This document shows positions 1 to 10,159 of a DNA stretch of 64,000 nt, in pieces. The notes beneath the pieces are model-generated. The model did not search any database. It saw nothing but the letters and a program-made list of their open reading frames with translations, and was not told the origin of the DNA. The position numbers and the translations under genes are program-made. This DNA is from Spirochaetota bacterium. GTDB lineage: Bacteria > Spirochaetota > Spirochaetia > Sphaerochaetales > Sphaerochaetaceae. The DNA lies in assembly GCA_023401595.1 (NCBI GenBank), contig JAEXDQ010000007.1:89032-153031 (forward strand). The letters run 5' to 3'. Within the stretch, counting starts at the first letter, position 1; each line of letters starts with the position of its first letter.

Positions 1-204
1 TTGAATCATGAAATCCTTGATCACACGGTGGAACTTCAACCCATCGTAATAGGGTTTTCCGTCATCTTTCAAATTCAAAGCCCCTTCCGCCAGACCAACG
101 AAATTCGCCACGGTCATAGGGACTTTCTTATATTCCAGGGTCAGTACAATGTCGCCTTTACTGGTATGGAGGATGGCATACAGCCCATCATTATGTCCTT
201 TCAT
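1..204 (-). CDS. Peptidyl-prolyl cis-trans isomerase, cyclophilin type (5' part only)
   Basis: The gene reads leftward off the window edge, so only the first 68 codons are present. The translation begins [20 protein letters not shown] and continues with [14 protein letters not shown] and a [17 protein letters not shown] stretch, the typical N-terminal half of bacterial cyclophilins, where FHRVI carries the catalytic Arg region. Cyclophilins isomerise Xaa-Pro bonds during protein folding. No signal peptide is visible, so it is probably cytoplasmic. AGGAAGT lies about 6 nt upstream of the ATG at 204. It follows parB by 35 nt and probably shares the parA-parB transcript. Identity is clear; the C-terminal part cannot be assessed. 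Confidence 0.88.
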   Translation of the reverse strand, partial: MKGHNDGLYAILHTSKGDIVLTLEYKKVPMTVANFVGLAEGALNLKDDGKPYYDGLKFHRVIKDFMIQ

Positions 205-239
205 AGTAGTTACTTCCTAAGTATATATTATATAACAAA

Positions 240-1223
240 TTACTCAAATTCATACAAATCATGTCCAGGGGCAAGCAACTGATAGAGCCGCTGGAGATCG
301 TCCTGTGAATGGTAGGATATCTCAATACGGCCATGGTCGATGTTCCCCTTGATCTCAACCCGGGTACCGCAAGCTTCAAGGAATTTTTCTTCCAAAGCGA
401 GCATATCGGCTGACTTCATCGGAACGACATCATCCGTATCGCCGCCTTTTTTCTTAGTCAAAGCGGCACGTTTGCCCTTGTTCAAATCAGCGGCCAACTG
501 CTCCGCCGCGCGAACCGATAAATCCTGCTCCATCATACGACGATACAGAATTTCCTGATCCGCCGGATTCACTACGGAAAGAATCGCCCTGGCATGACCC
601 GCAGTGAATTTCCCCCGAAGCAACGCATCCTGCATGCTTTCGGGGAGCTGCAACAATCTGATGCTATTGCTGATGGTTGATCGGTTCTTGCCGACACGCA
701 CAGCGAGTTCATCTTGCTTAATTCCTGCTTCTTGAAGGAGATATGAATATGCCTTCGCTTCTTCAATCGGATTGAGGTTCTCCCTCTGAATGTTTTCAAT
801 CAAGGAAACCTCAAGCCGTTGGAGATCCGTAAAATCCTTGACAATAGCAGGAATCTTTTCTAATCCGGCGATTTTAGAGGCACGGTACCGCCGTTCACCA
901 GCGATAATGCTATATTCACCTTCTGCGATCTTCTCAACGAGAATCGGTTGAAGCACACCTTGGGTCTTGATAGATTCCGCCAATTCCTTTAGGGCGTCTT
1001 CATCAAATGTTTTACGAGGCTGTCGGGGATTTGGCCGTACATGAGATAATTCGAGTTCCTGTACAATGACACCCTCCGACGTCTTACCTGTATCATCCTT
1101 GGATGTTACACCAAGGGCGCTTTCAAAAACGGCGTCAAAGGAATAATCGTCCATCAAAGAACTGATGCCCTTGCCCAACCCATGATGTTTCTTAGTAAGA
1201 TTATTTTCTGACACGGCTGACAA
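240..1223 (-). CDS. parB: Chromosome partitioning protein ParB (Spo0J)
   Basis: 327 aa. It carries the family's N-terminal nuclease/CTPase-like domain with the arginine patch GERRYRAS after EGEYSIIA, the ENIQRENLNPIEEA segment, a central helix-turn-helix (QDELAVRVGKNRSTISNSIRLLQLP) and a C-terminal dimerisation part. ParB binds parS, loads as a CTP-dependent clamp and spreads to form the partition complex near the origin. Four parS palindromes lie within 2.6 kb (2332, 2371, 3391, 3755). It overlaps the end of parA by 23 nt, which points to one transcript and translational coupling. The N-terminus carries the basic GLGKGISSL motif commonly used to contact ParA. Confidence 0.96.
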   Translation of the reverse strand: MSAVSENNLTKKHHGLGKGISSLMDDYSFDAVFESALGVTSKDDTGKTSEGVIVQELELSHVRPNPRQPRKTFDEDALKELAESIKTQGVLQPILVEKIAEGEYSIIAGERRYRASKIAGLEKIPAIVKDFTDLQRLEVSLIENIQRENLNPIEEAKAYSYLLQEAGIKQDELAVRVGKNRSTISNSIRLLQLPESMQDALLRGKFTAGHARAILSVVNPADQEILYRRMMEQDLSVRAAEQLAADLNKGKRAALTKKKGGDTDDVVPMKSADMLALEEKFLEACGTRVEIKGNIDHGRIEISYHSQDDLQRLYQLLAPGHDLYEFE

Positions 1224-1965
1224 CCTCCTCGGCGAGATTCATATAACTCTTCGTTCCAGCACTACTTGCATCATATGCATTGATAGGCAGGCCATGTGAT
1301 GGAGCCTCGGAAAGGCGAACATTACGCGGAATGATAGTTTTGAACACCAGATCCGGGAAAAAGGATGTGATATCCTCTACGACATCATTCGCCAATTTCG
1401 TTCGCTTGCTATACATCGTAAACAAAATACCGAGTATAGTAAGACGTGGATTCAGAGACTTTTTAATATTGGCGATTGTTCTCATCAACATATTAAGGCC
1501 TTCCATAGCAAGATACTCGCACTGCATTGGAATAACGACATATTCCGCCCAACACATCGCATTCATCGTTACCAAGCCCAACGATGGAGGACAATCGACA
1601 AGGATGTACTCCCAATCATTTTCAATCGGAGTAATCGCATCTTTAAAAAAGGATTCTCGAGAATCTTCATTTACTAATTCAATATTCAATCCCGCAAGAT
1701 TGATATTGCCGGCCATCGCATAGAGATTCTTTACAGGTGTCGGCTGGCAAGCATCCTGGGGGGCACATTGGCCAACAATGACTTCATATGTCCCTGGCAG
1801 ACGATTATCGGCAGATACGGCGCCTGTCATGTTACCCTGCGCATCCAAGTCAATCAGAAGGACACGTTTGCCCATCTGCGCTAGTGCAGCACCAAGATTA
1901 ACTGCGGTAGTTGTTTTACCAACCCCACCTTTCTGGTTCAAAAAGATAATTTTTTCAGCGCTCAT
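1201..1965 (-). CDS. parA: Chromosome partitioning ATPase ParA (Soj)
   Basis: 254 aa, the short chromosomal Soj type without an N-terminal DNA-binding domain. Deviant Walker A KGGVGKTTTAVNLG begins near residue 11; Walker B-like motifs are LLIDLDAQGN and YILVDCPPSLG. ParA forms ATP dimers on the nucleoid and is stimulated by ParB to move or separate origins. The ATG at 1965 has no Shine-Dalgarno sequence; instead a promoter-like ATGACA-N17-TATAGT ends 6 nt before it, suggesting a leaderless message. The next gene in the operon, parB, overlaps it by 23 nt. Confidence 0.96.
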   Translation of the reverse strand: MSAEKIIFLNQKGGVGKTTTAVNLGAALAQMGKRVLLIDLDAQGNMTGAVSADNRLPGTYEVIVGQCAPQDACQPTPVKNLYAMAGNINLAGLNIELVNEDSRESFFKDAITPIENDWEYILVDCPPSLGLVTMNAMCWAEYVVIPMQCEYLAMEGLNMLMRTIANIKKSLNPRLTILGILFTMYSKRTKLANDVVEDITSFFPDLVFKTIIPRNVRLSEAPSHGLPINAYDASSAGTKSYMNLAEEVVSRVRK

Positions 1966-2000
1966 ACATTTACTATAAAGAATAAACGCTCAAATGTCAT
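1966..2000 (-). promoter_or_regulatory. Candidate leaderless promoter of parA
   Basis: Reading the minus strand, ATGACA (1995-2000) and TATAGT (1972-1977) are separated by exactly 17 nt, and the ATG of parA begins 6 nt after the -10 box. The predicted start of transcription therefore falls on or next to the A of the start codon. No purine-rich ribosome-binding sequence precedes the gene. Confidence 0.55.
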
Positions 2001-2081
2001 TAGAAAAAATACATAAGACCGAGAGACCTTGACCACTGACAATCTGTGATGTATCTTCAAGTTACCGATAAGGAGAAAAAC

Positions 2082-2312
2082 ATGGAAGACAAAGTCAAAG
2101 AAGCGATTGAGGCTATTCGCCCATCCCTCCAAAACGATGGTGGAGATATTGAATTCATCAAACTCGAAGGCAATACAGTAACCGTAAGATTGGTAGGCGC
2201 ATGTGCTGGATGCCCGATGTCACAAATGACACTGAAAAACGGTGTTGAGCGGTACTTGAAGCACACCGTAGATGAAAATCTAGTTGTAGAAAACGAAATG
2301 TCACAGTTGTAA
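2082..2312 (+). CDS. NifU C-terminal-domain Fe-S cluster scaffold/carrier protein
   Basis: 76 aa. The ATG at 2082 is chosen because AAGGAG lies at 2070-2075, 6 nt upstream; an ATG 36 nt earlier in frame lacks such a site. The protein consists only of the NifU C-terminal (Nfu) domain: EAIRPSLQNDGGDIEF, then VRLVGACAGCPMSQMTLKNGVE with the CxxC pair that ligates a [4Fe-4S] cluster between two subunits. Small stand-alone Nfu proteins deliver clusters to apo-proteins. It is a single gene pointing away from parA, and is followed directly by two parS sites. Confidence 0.9.
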   Translation: MEDKVKEAIEAIRPSLQNDGGDIEFIKLEGNTVTVRLVGACAGCPMSQMTLKNGVERYLKHTVDENLVVENEMSQL

Positions 2313-2331
2313 AAATTTCCCTTTCTTGCAA

Positions 2332-2347
2332 AGTTTCACGTGAAACA
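2332..2347. promoter_or_regulatory. parS site 1
   Basis: The 14-bp core GTTTCACGTGAAAC (2333-2346) matches the highly conserved bacterial parS palindrome bound by ParB; the outer bases are A and A. It lies 20 nt after nfu. Confidence 0.93.
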
Positions 2348-2370
2348 TTCGCTACCGCCATTCTTGGCAA

Positions 2371-2386
2371 TGTTTCACGTGAAACT
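2371..2386. promoter_or_regulatory. parS site 2
   Basis: TGTTTCACGTGAAACT, identical to the parS core and 39 bp from site 1. A run of T follows, so the palindrome could also help end nfu transcription, although the stem has no loop and this is only a guess. Confidence 0.93.
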
Positions 2387-3390
2387 TTTTTATCGAACCA
2401 ACCTTTCTTCTATTACCTCATAAATAACCAGATGACTGACCACCTGTCGAAATATGACAGACAAGCAAAAATAAATTCAAAGCAGTTTTAAGCATTGTTT
2501 ATCCATATTCCAATTCCATACCACAATCGCATAAAAACAGATACCATGCGAAATCAGTAATAAAACCAATAAGTAGTTAAGTCACCATCTACTGATATAA
2601 AACTTCTTTACATACGACAAAGCAGCACTTTCATGAGTTTTCCAGGTTATGATGAAAGGATTCCTCCAAACAGGGAAAAACAGCGAAATTTGTATCTAAA
2701 ATGCAGGTTTTTACCTTGTGTTTCTATAAATCAATACAGAATAATGTGAATTATAGGGCCAATTTTTCGAGTATCATAATATACAGCGAACACCGAAAGA
2801 AGGTCCTAAAATCATTGATTCATAACAACGATTCGCGCACTAAAAATTCGAGAATTAAACAGTTCGTCGCTCATATCCCATCTCATACGTACCAGAAATA
2901 AATGCAAAACTCACTTCAGATGGGAGTAATAAAGGGCTAATAATGACCACCAGAATAGAATCCCACCTTTTTGGTTGTTACTGAATCGGCGTAACTTACG
3001 AGAATGCAATATAAAAATATTATTATCAGTATGATACATCGAAAGTAGCACCCCCCCTCTCGTTAATAACAAATCCAAAACTATGACACTTTGTTTTCCT
3101 TAAACATCATCAGGCTCTGAGTAACACCCTAATTATTCTCCTTTCAAGCACATCAAGACAATCGAGTTTTGAAAATTGGATTATTGCCATGGATCAGTCA
3201 CAATCAAAACATCAAAACGTTATTCGGGTGAATCTTCTACTACATGATATAACCAAATAACTAACATAGTACGGTTACAGTGAACGATGTTGCATCGTAT
3301 TATTTTATATATAATTATCAAAACCTCTTATCATAAATATTGATACAATGTATTAATCGCCATCACAATCAGTACATTGGTAGTATGAAA
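2387..3390. other. AT-rich non-coding region in the parS cluster
   Basis: About 1 kb without a credible gene: the short open frames have no Shine-Dalgarno sequence and no recognisable protein. The DNA is strongly AT-rich with many short A/T runs. A small hairpin, ACGATG-TTG-CATCGT, lies at 3285-3299. No perfect TTATCCACA DnaA box was found; TTATCCATA near 2508 is the closest. It may be a structural part of the origin domain, but nothing in it is identified with certainty. Confidence 0.5.
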
Positions 3391-3406
3391 TGTTTCACGT
3401 GAAACA
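3391..3406. promoter_or_regulatory. parS site 3
   Basis: A perfect 16-bp palindrome TGTTTCACGTGAAACA, located in the non-coding stretch between nfu and gyrA. A further 240 nt without recognisable genes follow up to the gyrA terminator. Confidence 0.95.
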
Positions 3407-3643
3407 TATTATTCTTCAACATATTTCATCCACAGCATAGCCAAATATCATGATGGAAATCCACATTGTAAATTATCAATACGTTTCAACTAAAAGACAG
3501 CCGGGGAGCCGAGCCGGATCATTGTCCGTGAATAATGGATATGGCAGCAAACTGATAATTGTATAATCAGAACAGCAACATTTATTGAAAATTGTTTACG
3601 CCAATCAAGCATAAAACGTTGTCAAAACTGTGTTCAATAGGTC

Positions 3644-3674
3644 AAAAAAAACTGGCCGACATGTTGCCGGCCAG
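3644..3674 (-). terminator. Rho-independent terminator of gyrB-gyrA
   Basis: On the minus strand a CTGGCCG stem (3674-3668), 9-nt loop and CGGCCAG (3658-3652) are followed by seven T. It starts 26 nt after the gyrA stop codon and is a textbook intrinsic terminator. Confidence 0.9.
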
Positions 3675-3700
3675 CAAATAACCACTTACAATACAAATAA

Positions 3701-6250
3701 TTATTCTTCAGATTGTTCGCTCGTAGAATCTCCGTCGGCAATATCTGTCACTTCTGTTTCACGTGAAACATCCGCCGAAGATTCATCAGCATTTACATCG
3801 CCAACAGGCTCATCTTCGTCTTCGTCCTTCGCATATTCCGTGACAGCCATCGCTACAATGCGTTCCTTTGCACTTCGCAGCTTGACAACACATACTCCAC
3901 TGGCGTTACGACCTTGGATGGAAATAGTATTGACATGGACTCTGATTGTCTGCCCATTCAAGGTGATGCAAACAAGATCATTGTCATCGTTAACTGCAAG
4001 CGCATTAACGATTTGGCTAGTTTTTTCACCTATGCGGTAAATCTTCTGCCCCTGCGTTCCGCGACCATGGCGTGAGAACTGGCTGAACTCAACCTGCTTA
4101 CCTTGACCCAGCTCAGTAACCATCAAGATCCGCTTCGTCGGATCAACCTTGACAAGACCAGCCACAGTATCATCGCCAAGCAACCGAATACCGCGCACGC
4201 CGCGCGAAGCGCGTCCCATGGCGCGAACATCAGATTCAGCAAAGCGCAATCCTTGTCCCTTACGAGTAACAAGCATCGCCTCATCGCCTTCGCTGACGAA
4301 TTCACATTGCATCAAAACATCGTCTTCATCAAGGATTATTGCCTTGACGCCACGAACCTTGGCATTTCGGAAGGCATCCAAACAAACCTTTTTAATAACG
4401 CCAAGTCTAGTTACCATAAGGAGATAGATGTCTTCAGAAAAATCCTTGAAATTAATGATCGAAGAAATTTCCTCGCCATCTTCGAGCTGTAGAAGACTCT
4501 TCATGCTACTGCCTTTCGCAGTTTTTGACCCTTCGGGAAGCTCGTGAACCTTGATCCAATAGGCCTTGCCAAGGCTTGTGACGAACATGACATATTCGTG
4601 TGTCGATGCGACAAACAGATGTTCGACAAAATCTTCGTCGCGCAACGCCGCACCGCGCACGCCCTTGCCTCCGCGGCCTTGGGAACGGTACTCATCGACC
4701 GGAACACGTTTTACAAAGCCCTTGTGGCTGATTACGACGACGACATCCTCTTCCTTGATGAAATCTTCAATCGAGGACTCTCCGATCTCTTCTATGCGTA
4801 TTTCAGTACGACGCTTGTCGCCGTATTTCGCGGCGATATCGCGGGTTTCCTGCTCGACCACTCCGAGAATCTTCTTTTCATCGGCGAGCAGCTCCTTGTA
4901 ATAGACGATCTTCTGTTCAAGGTCAGCCAGCTCGTCAAGGATTTTCTCGGTCTCAAGATGGGACAACCTGCCGAGCTTCATGTCGATAATCGCCTGGGCC
5001 TGGATCTGCGACAGCCCGAACCGCTTCATCAGGTGTTCGGCCGCAATGTCGTTATTCTCCGACTCCTTGATCACCTTGATGACCTCGTCGATATTCTCCA
5101 GACCGATTTTCAATCCAAGGAGGATATGAGCCCGTTCCTCAGCCTTGCGCAAGTCGTACCGGGTCCTCCGCTCAACGACGACCTCCCGGTGATGGATATA
5201 ATGGACAAGCATCTCCTTCAAGGAGAGAAGCTTCGGCCTACCATCGACCAAGGCGAGATTGTTGACGTTGAAATTGCTCTGCAGCGGCGTGCGCAGGAAC
5301 AGCAGATTGACCACGACCCGTGCGACGGCCCCCTTCTTCAATTCCACGACGACGCGCATGCCGTCACGGTCGGATTCATCGCGTACAGCGGCTATGGCGG
5401 GTATGTCGGTCTTGCGCAGCTCGTCGATCTTCTTGACCAATTCAGCCTTGTTCACCTGATAGGGAATTTCCGTATAGACTATCTGGCTGTGGTTCGCATG
5501 CTCTTCGATTTCATAGCGGGCCCTGATAACGATCTTGCCACGCCCAGTGGCGAAGGCGTCCCTAATTCCGCGACGCCCGCAGATAACGCCATATGTCGGG
5601 AAATCAGGTCCCTTGATATAGTTCATCAGCTCATCGACGGTAATGTCGGGATTCTCAATCACGGCGCCGATCGAATCACAAATCTCAACGAGATTGTGGG
5701 GAGCCATGTTCGTTGCCATACCGACGGCGATACCGCTGCTGCCGTTGGCGAGCAGATAGGGGAACGCAGCGGGCAAGACAAGCGGTTCCTGAAGGGAGTC
5801 GTCATAGTTCGGACCGAAATCGACCGTTTCCTTCTGGATATCGGTAAGCATCTCCTCACCGATACGGCTCATCTTGGCTTCGGTGTAACGCATGGCCGCG
5901 GCGGGGTCGCCGTCCACGGAACCGAAGTTGCCCTGTGGCTTGACCACGGGGTAACGGAGGGAAAAGTCCTGGGCGAGACGCACCAGGGCATCGTAGACGG
6001 AAGCGTCGCCATGAGGATGGTACTTACCAAGCACATCGCCGACGATTCTCGCCGCCTTCTTGAACGGAGTGTTGGAACGCAACCCCATCTCGAACATGTC
6101 GAACAGAATCCGCCGGTGAACCGGCTTGAGACCGTCCCGGACGTCAGGGAGCGCACGGCTGACTATGACGGACATGGCGTAGTTGAGATAGGATTCCTTC
6201 ATCTCCTTGGACACGTCCACTCTAATGATCTTGTTTGTTGAATCTTCCAC
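3701..6250 (-). CDS. gyrA: DNA gyrase subunit A
   Basis: 849 aa. The N-terminal breakage-reunion domain has the catalytic tyrosine at residue 122 ([12 protein letters not shown]). The C-terminal beta-pinwheel contains the GyrA box QGRGGKG, which marks true gyrase rather than topoisomerase IV. GyrA with GyrB introduces negative supercoils. In the quinolone-determining region the motif is [10 protein letters not shown], so the position equivalent to E. coli Ser83 is Ala, while Asp87 is kept. The last ~45 residues are very acidic and encode the parS site at 3755 as VSRET. gyrB ends 14 nt upstream; the two form one operon ending at the terminator at 3644. Confidence 0.97.
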   Translation of the reverse strand: MEDSTNKIIRVDVSKEMKESYLNYAMSVIVSRALPDVRDGLKPVHRRILFDMFEMGLRSNTPFKKAARIVGDVLGKYHPHGDASVYDALVRLAQDFSLRYPVVKPQGNFGSVDGDPAAAMRYTEAKMSRIGEEMLTDIQKETVDFGPNYDDSLQEPLVLPAAFPYLLANGSSGIAVGMATNMAPHNLVEICDSIGAVIENPDITVDELMNYIKGPDFPTYGVICGRRGIRDAFATGRGKIVIRARYEIEEHANHSQIVYTEIPYQVNKAELVKKIDELRKTDIPAIAAVRDESDRDGMRVVVELKKGAVARVVVNLLFLRTPLQSNFNVNNLALVDGRPKLLSLKEMLVHYIHHREVVVERRTRYDLRKAEERAHILLGLKIGLENIDEVIKVIKESENNDIAAEHLMKRFGLSQIQAQAIIDMKLGRLSHLETEKILDELADLEQKIVYYKELLADEKKILGVVEQETRDIAAKYGDKRRTEIRIEEIGESSIEDFIKEEDVVVVISHKGFVKRVPVDEYRSQGRGGKGVRGAALRDEDFVEHLFVASTHEYVMFVTSLGKAYWIKVHELPEGSKTAKGSSMKSLLQLEDGEEISSIINFKDFSEDIYLLMVTRLGVIKKVCLDAFRNAKVRGVKAIILDEDDVLMQCEFVSEGDEAMLVTRKGQGLRFAESDVRAMGRASRGVRGIRLLGDDTVAGLVKVDPTKRILMVTELGQGKQVEFSQFSRHGRGTQGQKIYRIGEKTSQIVNALAVNDDNDLVCITLNGQTIRVHVNTISIQGRNASGVCVVKLRSAKERIVAMAVTEYAKDEDEDEPVGDVNADESSADVSRETEVTDIADGDSTSEQSEE
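3755..3770. promoter_or_regulatory. parS site 4, inside the 3' end of gyrA
   Basis: A perfect TGTTTCACGTGAAACA palindrome embedded in coding sequence. On the coding strand it specifies V-S-R-E-T in the acidic GyrA tail, a region with little sequence constraint, which explains how a protein-binding site can be kept there. Confidence 0.93.
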
Positions 6251-6264
6251 GTGACTATCCTCTG

Positions 6265-8247
6265 CTATACATCCAAGTTGGAGACATATACTGCGTTGTT
6301 TTCAATGAAATCCTTACGGGGCTCAACCTCTTCGCCCATAAGCATGGTAAAGACCTTGTCGGCCTCGACGGCATCCTCCAGGCACACCTGGGTGATCATT
6401 CTGGTATCGGGGTTCATGGTCGTTTCCCAAAGCTGGTCAGGATTCATTTCACCAAGACCCTTGTACCGCTGGATGGGCACTTTGCTGTCATCGCTGCCGA
6501 CGCCATTTTCCTCAAGGATCCTTTTGCGGGCGTCCTCGTCGTAGGCATAGTAGATTTTCTTGCCGACGGTGATCTTATAGAGGGGAGGCATGGCGAAATA
6601 GACGTACCCGGCCTCGATCAACGGCCTCATATACCGGAAGAAGAAAGTCAGCAACAATGTCCTGATATGGGAACCATCGACATCAGCATCGGCCATGATG
6701 ATCACTTTGTGATATCGAACCTTCTCAACATCAAAGTGAACGCCAAGACCGGCGCCAAGGCTTGAAATGACCGGCTGGAGCTTGTCGTTGCCCATGACCT
6801 TCTCCTCGCGGGACTTCTCGACGTTCAACATCTTTCCCCAAAGAGGCAGAATCGCCTGACACTGCCGGTCGCGCCCCTGCTTGGCGCTGCCGCCGGCGGA
6901 ATCACCCTCGACGATGAATATCTCGCACTTGGCGGGATCCTTCTCGCTGCAATCGGCCAATTTGCCCGGCAGACCGCCGCCCTCGCTCGTCTTGCGGATA
7001 CGCATCCTGGCGTCCCGAGCGGCGAAACGGGCCTTCGCGGCAAGAATTGATTTTTCCAGAACGGCCTCCGTGACCGCCGGGTATTCATCGAAGAAGTTGG
7101 TGAGCTTTTCATACACCATTGACGAAACGATACCCATGACCCGCGGGTTGCCGAGCTTCATCTTCGTCTGGCCCTCGAACTGCGGATCGGGAATCTTCAC
7201 CGACACCACGGCGGTCAGTCCCTCACGGAGATCGTCGCCCGTCAGCTGTTCCTCGAATTTCTTCGACAGCTTGACATTTTTCTTGAGCTGTTCGTTGACC
7301 GCCCTGGTCAGGCCGGCGCGGAAACCGGACAGATGCGTACCGCCTTCCCTCGTGTTGATATTGTTCACGAAGGTATAGAGGACCTCATCGTACCGGTCGT
7401 TGTATTGTACGGCCACCTCGACCTTAACGGAATCCTTCTCTCCATCAAAGGAGATAGGTTCGTCATGGATGACCTTCTTGTTCTCGTTCAGATGCTGGAC
7501 GAAGCTCTTGATACCGCCGTCGAAATGGAAGGACTGGCTACGTTTTTCCTCGCCGCGGTCGTCAGTGATGGAAATCGTGATACCCTTGTTCAAGAACGCG
7601 AGCTCACGAAAACGCTCTGAAAGAACCCCATAGCTGAACTCATCGGTCTCCATGATCGTCATGTCGGGCTTGAAACGGACGACAGTACCGGTCCGGTCGG
7701 TATCACCGACGATTTTCACAGCCTCTTCGGGAATTCCCTTGCGATAGACCTGCTGGTAGATATGCGGGTTGCGGTACACCGTAACCTCCATCCAGTCGGA
7801 AAGGGCGTTCACTACGGAGACGCCCACACCATGGAGACCCCCGGAAACCTTATAGGAGTTCTTATCGAATTTACCGCCGGCATGAAGCTGGGTAAGGACG
7901 ACCTCAAGGGTACTCTTGTTTTCAGTCGGATGGATATCGACGGGAATTCCCCGTCCGTTGTCCTCGACCGCGACGATCTGTCCAGGTTCTATACTGACTT
8001 CAATAGTATCGCAATATCCGGCCATGGCTTCATCAATACTGTTGTCAACGACTTCATACACCAGATGATGCAGACCGTCGATTCCTGTAGAACCGATATA
8101 CATGCCGGGGCGTACGCGGACAGCCTCCAGTCCTTTCAGGACCTGTATGTTGCTCGCGGTATAAGCCTCAGTACCTTCAGTCTGATGCTCTACATCCTGG
8201 TGTGGAGCGGGCTTCAGGGAAGCTTCGTCAAAATTGGCTTCATTCAT
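6265..8247 (-). CDS. gyrB: DNA gyrase subunit B
   Basis: 660 aa. The N-terminal GHKL ATPase domain shows [13 protein letters not shown] and GRGIPVD; the TOPRIM domain shows [16 protein letters not shown] and [16 protein letters not shown], and the C-terminus ends in the usual [16 protein letters not shown]. The segment [15 protein letters not shown] has Trp where E. coli has Lys447, a residue in the GyrB quinolone region. AAGGAT lies about 9 nt before the ATG at 8247. The gene is divergent from dnaA and precedes gyrA by 14 nt. Confidence 0.97.
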   Translation of the reverse strand: MNEANFDEASLKPAPHQDVEHQTEGTEAYTASNIQVLKGLEAVRVRPGMYIGSTGIDGLHHLVYEVVDNSIDEAMAGYCDTIEVSIEPGQIVAVEDNGRGIPVDIHPTENKSTLEVVLTQLHAGGKFDKNSYKVSGGLHGVGVSVVNALSDWMEVTVYRNPHIYQQVYRKGIPEEAVKIVGDTDRTGTVVRFKPDMTIMETDEFSYGVLSERFRELAFLNKGITISITDDRGEEKRSQSFHFDGGIKSFVQHLNENKKVIHDEPISFDGEKDSVKVEVAVQYNDRYDEVLYTFVNNINTREGGTHLSGFRAGLTRAVNEQLKKNVKLSKKFEEQLTGDDLREGLTAVVSVKIPDPQFEGQTKMKLGNPRVMGIVSSMVYEKLTNFFDEYPAVTEAVLEKSILAAKARFAARDARMRIRKTSEGGGLPGKLADCSEKDPAKCEIFIVEGDSAGGSAKQGRDRQCQAILPLWGKMLNVEKSREEKVMGNDKLQPVISSLGAGLGVHFDVEKVRYHKVIIMADADVDGSHIRTLLLTFFFRYMRPLIEAGYVYFAMPPLYKITVGKKIYYAYDEDARKRILEENGVGSDDSKVPIQRYKGLGEMNPDQLWETTMNPDTRMITQVCLEDAVEADKVFTMLMGEEVEPRKDFIENNAVYVSNLDV

Positions 8248-8353
8248 GCTTTATATCCTTATGTACAAATAAAAAGTTGGCTAAACCACATCTTTATCAG
8301 AATATCATTTTTTTACCCTTATGACAACCCTGCGACCCAAAAAAACCAGATTA

Positions 8354-8395
8354 TTAACTACATATAACACATATAGTTATAATAGTTTTCCACAA
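8354..8395 (+). promoter_or_regulatory. Candidate dnaA promoter with a DnaA-box-like site
   Basis: TTAACT (8354-8359) and TATAAT (8378-8383) are 18 nt apart in the gyrB-dnaA divergent region. TTTTCCACA, one base from a DnaA box, follows at about 8386-8394, where bound DnaA could repress its own gene. Confidence 0.4.
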
Positions 8396-8458
8396 GTAGT
8401 TGGATCATAAGGCTGACAACTCTTGCAAGGAGACGTTCGACAAGGTAATATAGGGGAT

Positions 8459-9886
8459 ATGCCACAGAACAATCTGAACTACTTGCTGTTCTGGCAGGAA
8501 ACCGATTCACGTATGAAGGAAACCCTGCCCGAACAAGACTACATCGCATGGTTCGCTCGAATCAACTACGATTCATCCCAGGATCGTAGACTCATTCTTT
8601 CCGTGCCGTCACAATTCATCCTTGACAAAGTCGCCACACAGTTCAAGAGCCCCATAGAGAACATGATGAGCGAACTGACCGGCGAGGATATCGTTGTTGA
8701 ATTCACCGTGAAAAGGATGAATCAGGATCAACAGGAAAACCTTGAGAAAATAGCTGAAAAAGCCGATAGCAACGCCGCGGAAACCGGTGAAAAGAAACAA
8801 AATGCTGCATCTACTCAGATACAAACAGTGTCCCCTTCCGCACGTCAGGCGAGCAATTTGAATCCGGTATATCGGTTTGAGACCTTCGTTACCGGCGACA
8901 ACAGCTCCTTTGCCTACAACGCGAGTCTCGCTATTTCCAAGAACCCGGGATCAAGCTACAACCCCTGTCTGATCTATGGAGGAGTAGGATTGGGCAAGAC
9001 ACATCTGCTCCAGTCGATCGGCAACTACATCCTTGAACATACCCCGATGCTCAAGGTGGTCTATGTAACGGCCGAAATGTTCACCAATGAATTCATCCAG
9101 GCCATCAGCGAAAAGAAAACCAATTCCTTCAAGAACAAGTACCGTAAAGTCGATGTACTGCTTATCGACGACATACACTTCCTGCAGGGAAAGGATTCTA
9201 CGCAGGAGGAGCTGTTCCATACGTTCAACAATCTCTACGACACGAACAAGCAGCTCGTGTTCACCTGCGACCGGCCCATCAGCGAATTGAAGGATCTTAC
9301 CGCCAGACTGCGGAGCCGATTCGAAAGAGGCTTGAACGTAGACCTTCAACCGCCCAACTACGAAACACGAATGGCGATCCTCCGATTGAAATGCGAGGAA
9401 AAGAACAGCTACATGTCCGACGACGTCATCGATTATATCAGCCGGAACGTCAACACGAATGTTCGTGATTTGGAAGCTTCCCTTACTAAATTGATAGCCT
9501 ATAGCGACCTTCTCGGGCAAGAAATAACGCTGGATATAGCCAAGGAGCAACTGAAAACCTCATATCCGATCATCAACAACAATCAATCCCTGTCCATAGA
9601 CACCATCATCAAGGTCGTGGCCGAATACTTCAACATATCCCCATACGACATCAGAGGGAAGAAGAGGACGAAATCCCTTGTGCAGCCCCGGCAGATGGCG
9701 ATGTATATCGCGAGAAGCATCACGGACTACTCCACGACGGAAATAGGCTGTGAGTTCGGAGGCAGGGACCATACTACCGTCATGCATGCGATACAACGCA
9801 TAGAAGGACTGGTAAAGAGCGACAGCGGGATGAACACCACCATCCAGAAGCTCGAACGGGAGATACAGAACTACAAAAAGAATTAG
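8459..9886 (+). CDS. dnaA: Chromosomal replication initiator protein DnaA
   Basis: 475 aa from the ATG at 8459, chosen because MPQNNLNYLLFWQ aligns with the start of domain I; an in-frame TTG at 8423 would add 12 residues. Domain III is an AAA+ ATPase with Walker A GGVGLGKT at residues 174-181 and Walker B VLLIDDIHFL. Domain IV ends with the DnaA signature GCEFGGRDHTTVMHA for binding TTATCCACA boxes. DnaA opens the origin and recruits the helicase. Box-like sites lie upstream and, more densely, in the 273-nt gap before dnaN. It is the first rightward gene after the gyrB strand switch. Confidence 0.97.
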   Translation: MPQNNLNYLLFWQETDSRMKETLPEQDYIAWFARINYDSSQDRRLILSVPSQFILDKVATQFKSPIENMMSELTGEDIVVEFTVKRMNQDQQENLEKIAEKADSNAAETGEKKQNAASTQIQTVSPSARQASNLNPVYRFETFVTGDNSSFAYNASLAISKNPGSSYNPCLIYGGVGLGKTHLLQSIGNYILEHTPMLKVVYVTAEMFTNEFIQAISEKKTNSFKNKYRKVDVLLIDDIHFLQGKDSTQEELFHTFNNLYDTNKQLVFTCDRPISELKDLTARLRSRFERGLNVDLQPPNYETRMAILRLKCEEKNSYMSDDVIDYISRNVNTNVRDLEASLTKLIAYSDLLGQEITLDIAKEQLKTSYPIINNNQSLSIDTIIKVVAEYFNISPYDIRGKKRTKSLVQPRQMAMYIARSITDYSTTEIGCEFGGRDHTTVMHAIQRIEGLVKSDSGMNTTIQKLEREIQNYKKN

Positions 9887-9946
9887 TCAGGATTCCATAT
9901 TATATATGGATAGGGGGATTTCTATGTTTTTTTCCATTAAAAAACC

Positions 9947-10101
9947 TGTTGATAAGCACTGGACAAACGGTGGATAACTTGGAAAACCTGTGGAAACCGA
10001 ATAACTCATGTGGAAGACCTGTGGATGAACCCCCCTGTTCTTCCACAAGTTATCGCTCAATTAATGAAAATCATAGTAACGAATTACTGTATTTATCCAC
10101 A
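9947..10101. other. dnaA-dnaN intergenic DnaA-box cluster (candidate oriC)
   Basis: One perfect box TTATCCACA lies at 10093-10101. Near matches in either orientation include TGTTGATAA (9947-9955), GGTGGATAA (9969-9977), TGTGGAAAC (9989-9997), TGTGGATGA (10020-10028) and TTCCACAAGTTATCG near 10041. The stretch from 10060 to 10159 is AT-rich and could unwind. The position next to dnaA and the clustered boxes are the usual hallmarks of a bacterial origin; the cluster could also be purely regulatory. Confidence 0.6.
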
Positions 10102-10159
10102 GAAAATGTGCTATTATTACTATGATTACTAAAAACTGTAATAATATAGGAGTAATCCA

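Noticed and set aside
2701..2901. 66-codon ORF in the parS region
   Set aside because: No ribosome-binding site, A/T-driven composition and no similarity; treated as non-coding.
4544..6241. 565-codon open frame on the plus strand
   Set aside because: Antisense to gyrA; a shadow frame.
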